Shown piece after piece: positions 60,908 through 64,000 of a DNA stretch of 64,000 nucleotides (position 1 is its first letter; every line of letters begins with the position of its first letter). Under the pieces are notes generated by a model that saw nothing but the letters and a program-made list of their open reading frames with translations, did no database searches and had not been told where the DNA came from. Source of the DNA: Tyto alba (lineage: Eukaryota > Chordata > Aves > Strigiformes > Tytonidae); assembly GCF_018691265.1 (NCBI RefSeq), contig NW_024881329.1, forward strand, positions 124,001 to 188,000. Direction: 5' to 3'. Made by a program: the position numbers and the translations under genes.

Positions 60908-61176
60908 TTTATTTTTATTTTATCATTTACCTACAGAAAAATTTTACCAAGGCAAAATTTTACACTATAACATCACAGGAGAAGGAGAAAAAAAAAAAAA
61001 AAAAAAGGCCAAACAAAAAAATGACAAATAAACAGACAAAAAACCCAGAGGACAGATTGCTGTTTACCATTTATCAGATTAATGCAAACAATACTTCCCA
61101 TCTTCAGCTCATTTGGATCTTTTGTTTAGAATTCAATCTAAATCTACACTACAACAAAATAAAAATGCATTCTTTT
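60890..61176 (-). other. GAL: GAL 3' UTR (inferred extent)
   Basis: Follows the TGA at 61,179-61,177. It runs to just past the AATAAA pair at 60,908-60,919 and is therefore roughly 285 nt. It includes a 19-base A run on the + strand (60,988-61,006), which is a U tract in the mRNA. Confidence 0.6.
60908..60919 (-). promoter_or_regulatory. Paired AATAAA, GAL poly(A) signal
   Basis: The + strand reads ctttatttttatttta, which gives two AATAAA hexamers on the - strand, about 260 nt after the GAL stop codon. Confidence 0.6.
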
Positions 61177-61229
61177 TCAAGACTGATTTGTTTCCTCCGG
61201 TGATGGTACTTTGTCAAGTGCTCCCATCT
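61177..61229 (-). CDS. GAL: GAL last coding exon (C-terminus of galanin message-associated peptide)
   Basis: 53 nt of coding sequence. The acceptor is gcctttttacag, preceded by a very long T tract. The split Glu codon joins in phase to the exon at 63,613-63,690. It encodes (E)MGALDKVPSPEETNQS followed by TGA, very close to the C-terminus of chicken preprogalanin as recalled (..ALD..PSPEETNES). GAL encodes the secreted neuropeptide precursor that yields galanin and GMAP. This exon is too short to appear in an ORF search. Confidence 0.93.
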
Positions 61230-61239
61230 CTGTAAAAAG

Positions 61240-61274
<35 letters not shown>

Positions 61275-63612
61275 AGAATTAACACATATGTAAGTATGCA
61301 TATTAATCTTAGCAATTAAATAATTAAATAAATAAATCCAATTTCAGTAGTATACATTTTTATGGTTTTCTTCTGTCAACTATAAGAAGCAAATCCTTGA
61401 ACTTCTCATATATTAATTTATAAACTATTAAGTTTTTGTTTTTAATGTTAATAATATCTTCCTACTGTAATTTCACCTTTTTAGAAACAGCAGTGACAGA
61501 ATAACAATGACATTATATCAGTTTTATATGTCAATTGATATTGCTGGATTGCAGCATCTCAAAAGTTTTAATATTACCCAAATATGGCTGCCATCCTACA
61601 GCCCGCTCTGTATGGGAAGCCTTTAAAGCTGGAGGGAGCAACTTTCAAGAGAAAAACCTGAAGGCCACTTTTAGTTATTGCCAAGATACTCCTTAGCAGT
61701 TAAAATATTCACTTTACCTTGCAGATCGAAATGTATGTCTAATCTGAATAACCATTCCCTGAATCTGAATCCCATGAGTGGAAGTTTTCTCCCTCCACCC
61801 AGAGGAACATACCTAAGCCAATATATTTAATGTAGTAAGTTTTCATTTGAGCAAATACGTTGAAGTGTCTCTACCATAATTAAGTATGTTTTTCACTTTC
61901 TAAATCTATAGTTCTGATGTTGTGTAACAGTTTGTACTAGGTCTTGCCAATAAATACTGTTAAGGGATAATATAATAACATTTTCTGTCTCTTGAAACAT
62001 GGGAATACAAGATCTAGATCAGGGAAAAGGCATTTTATGTGATCTGAAGATTCCTTTTTTTATGAGGACAGATAATAATACCATCTTTTCTGAATAGAAA
62101 CACCTGTCATCAATATCCCAAACAAGCAATTTTTACTTAGAATTACAATACTGCCTTTTTTGCTCATTCATCCCAGGGAAGAAGTAATTTGTATTTCTAT
62201 GAGATGCATTTTACTTTCTTGCCCAATTTAGCAGCTCTTAGAGTACTATTCAGAGAGCCCATGCTTGAGCTCAATGCTCAACAGTGTAAAGGAGTGTTTA
62301 GGGCTCCTTCTTCACAGTGGCGGAACAAACAAGCTAGTACTTTGTCCACAGTAAATATACATGCCAATAATTCATAATATATTTGAATTATCTCAGGCCC
62401 TTAGTATTAATCATAAAGACTCTTTGTTTCAAATGCAAAGTTGATGCAATAAACACTGGATTGATATTTTCAGTAGTGAGAATTTTTTCACTTGGGCAGA
62501 TGCAAATTGTTTAGAAAATTATGCCAAAGAGGTACAGAATTTTGTTTCCTAGACACAAAGAAAATTAACAGGTCTCTTGAAAGTCTTTTTTAACAATTTA
62601 ATTGAAATACAAATGTACCACTCATTTCTTTGTTACTATTCTACAGCATACACTTGCCACAAAATTGCTTCTAATTTGTTGTATGCAAAGGTAAGAGTAT
62701 AGAAGTTTCAGATTCATCGAATTGTCTGCTTTCTGAGACAGAGAATTCCTCAAATATTTGCAGTCAAAGTAACTTTTTTCCCTCCTGTTGTTTTCTTCAC
62801 AAATACATATTATGTCTTTGGACATTTTGTAGATAGCTTTAGAAAGGCTGAAGAGGTTTATAAAAGCTCAGAATTGTAGGTTTATTTTGTTTTTTAAAAA
62901 GCAAAACTAATGAAAACTCAGAAGCAGCCAGATTTGTCTTCACCTAACACTATAATAAAGTTATCATTCTTATAGAATCAGCTGTAAGCTCAGTTTTACA
63001 ATTCTTGTCACAGTTTTGAGACTCCACAGTGTTTTTATTAGAGCATTTTGAGCTGTTTGATAAGACTCAGCTTAGTGTTGTTGCAATTTTATGCTGTGAC
63101 TTTATTGTAGAATACATGTAGAAAGGGAGATGTATTTCTTTTGTCATTAACAAGTGTTTCAGAATTTCAACCAACTGTTCTTGGCATTAAACTGAGGTCT
63201 TATTCCATTTGTTATTGAATTGTTTTACATTAACTCCCGTGTAATCAGACTGGATTTAGTTTGTCTTCAGCAACAAACTAAACTTAATTTGGCTTCTAAA
63301 AGCTGGGTCCGTACAATTTTAGCAGCAGCAATTATTATTTTCACAGTGTCTAGAGTAATCAAATGGTATTAGAACCCAGCTATGTTGAATACCCATTAAC
63401 CTGCAGTTTGGCAGAACTACCTGCACTCTCTCAGTCAGACCTATTCCTAAATGCACTAAAATGGAATTGACAGTTCCTCCCTGCCTCCAGAGATGCTGTT
63501 CAAAGTCTTGCACTCTCAAATCTGTAGCAGACTTGTGCATTCAAGGATAATCCTATCTTCTCATGAAATTTCACACCAGAAAATATGAAAGATTAAAAAG
63601 GTATTCACCAAC
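61230..63612 (-). other. GAL: GAL last intron
   Basis: 2,383 bp between the two recognised GAL exons. The donor is AAAG|gttggt on the - strand, a weak non-consensus GTTGGT, and the acceptor is ttttacag. No repeat was recognised apart from the A30 tract near its 3' end. Confidence 0.85.
61242..61271. repeat. A30 homopolymer (T30 on the GAL strand)
   Basis: Thirty consecutive A on the + strand. On the - strand this is a T30 tract ending 12 nt before the acceptor-exon boundary of the last GAL exon, merging with its polypyrimidine tract. Confidence 0.95.
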
Positions 63613-63690
63613 CTTTAAGATGCAGGTAAGTCAAAAATTCAATTACTGTGCGCACAATGTTTTCATTAGCCAGTGGTCTTCCAAGATTCC
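63613..63690 (-). CDS. GAL: GAL penultimate coding exon (GMAP segment)
   Basis: 78 nt, starting with two bases of a split codon and ending with one base. Acceptor aacttgttttatag, donor AAAG|gttggt. It encodes NLGRPLANENIVRTVIEFLT then YLHLK. The IVRTVIEFLTYLHLK core is the hallmark of galanin message-associated peptide across vertebrates. The upstream exons carrying the signal peptide and galanin (GWTLNSAGYLLG) are not in the remaining 310 bp and must lie right of the window. GAL is transcribed toward TESMIN. Confidence 0.95.
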
Positions 63691-64000
63691 CTATAAAACA
63701 AGTTGGTTGTTAATTAACATTAACATGGTATAAAGATGTGTTGTATGTGACATTGTGGCTAGGTTTATGAGTACTCTGAAAAACAGCTATCTTAAATTTC
63801 CTTTTCCTTAATATCCTTAATGGAAAACCTCATTTCATGGAAAAGCAAAGCCAAGTTAATGTAGGTAACTGCAATTCTCAGAATCAAAAATGCCCAGCTT
63901 TGTATGCTATTGCTGTATAGGAGCTGCTTTGACATCTCACTGGTCATGGTCTTTAAGGCCTTATGAGTTCTGTTGTAGAAGAGAGTTATCCTCTGTTATC
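63691..64000 (-). other. GAL: GAL intron (partial)
   Basis: The sequence upstream of the penultimate GAL exon contains no galanin-like coding frame, so it is read as intron continuing past the window edge. Confidence 0.75.

Overview
This is a vertebrate, almost certainly avian, nuclear genomic window. The evidence is short exons separated by AT-rich introns with GT/AG boundaries, CR1 LINEs with the bird-type ATTCTATG tail, many ERVL-like solo LTRs, and two recognisable orthologues in the TESMIN-GAL arrangement known from amniotes. The species cannot be fixed from sequence alone. Most open frames in the window are noise; both recognisable genes had to be reconstructed by splicing exons by eye.

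Region 1 (1-14.3 kb) holds the 3' part of TESMIN (MTL5) on the + strand. Twelve phase-consistent coding exons between 1,462 and 13,235 encode the last 439 residues, including two complete nine-cysteine CXC (tesmin/TSO1) repeats. The N-terminal exon(s) lie upstream of the window. The last exon stops early, and a C-terminal tail expected from the human protein survives just downstream in another frame.

Region 2 (14.3-60.9 kb) is a long repeat-rich intergenic stretch. Four complete solo LTRs of one ~1.0-1.1 kb family occur at 23.6, 27.7, 36.2 and 59.2 kb, each flanked by a 5-bp target-site duplication (three exact, one 4/5). A nested LTR/CR1 cluster fills 39.1-41.5 kb. Two LTRs of other types lie at 42.0 kb and (probably) 47.0 kb. 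A 5'-truncated CR1 of ~1.6 kb is at 50.8-52.4 kb. Decayed ancient CR1/L3-like and MIR-like relics are at 17.2, 19.6, 34.8 and 57.4 kb. A possible unrecognised spliced gene on the - strand (31.5-32.9 kb) is the most intriguing unexplained signal but is only weakly supported.

Region 3 (60.9-64 kb) holds the last two coding exons and 3' UTR of the galanin precursor gene GAL on the - strand. They encode the C-terminal part of galanin message-associated peptide; the galanin exons lie beyond the right edge. TESMIN and GAL are thus convergent (tail to tail), as in human, and the gap between them is largely retroelement material.
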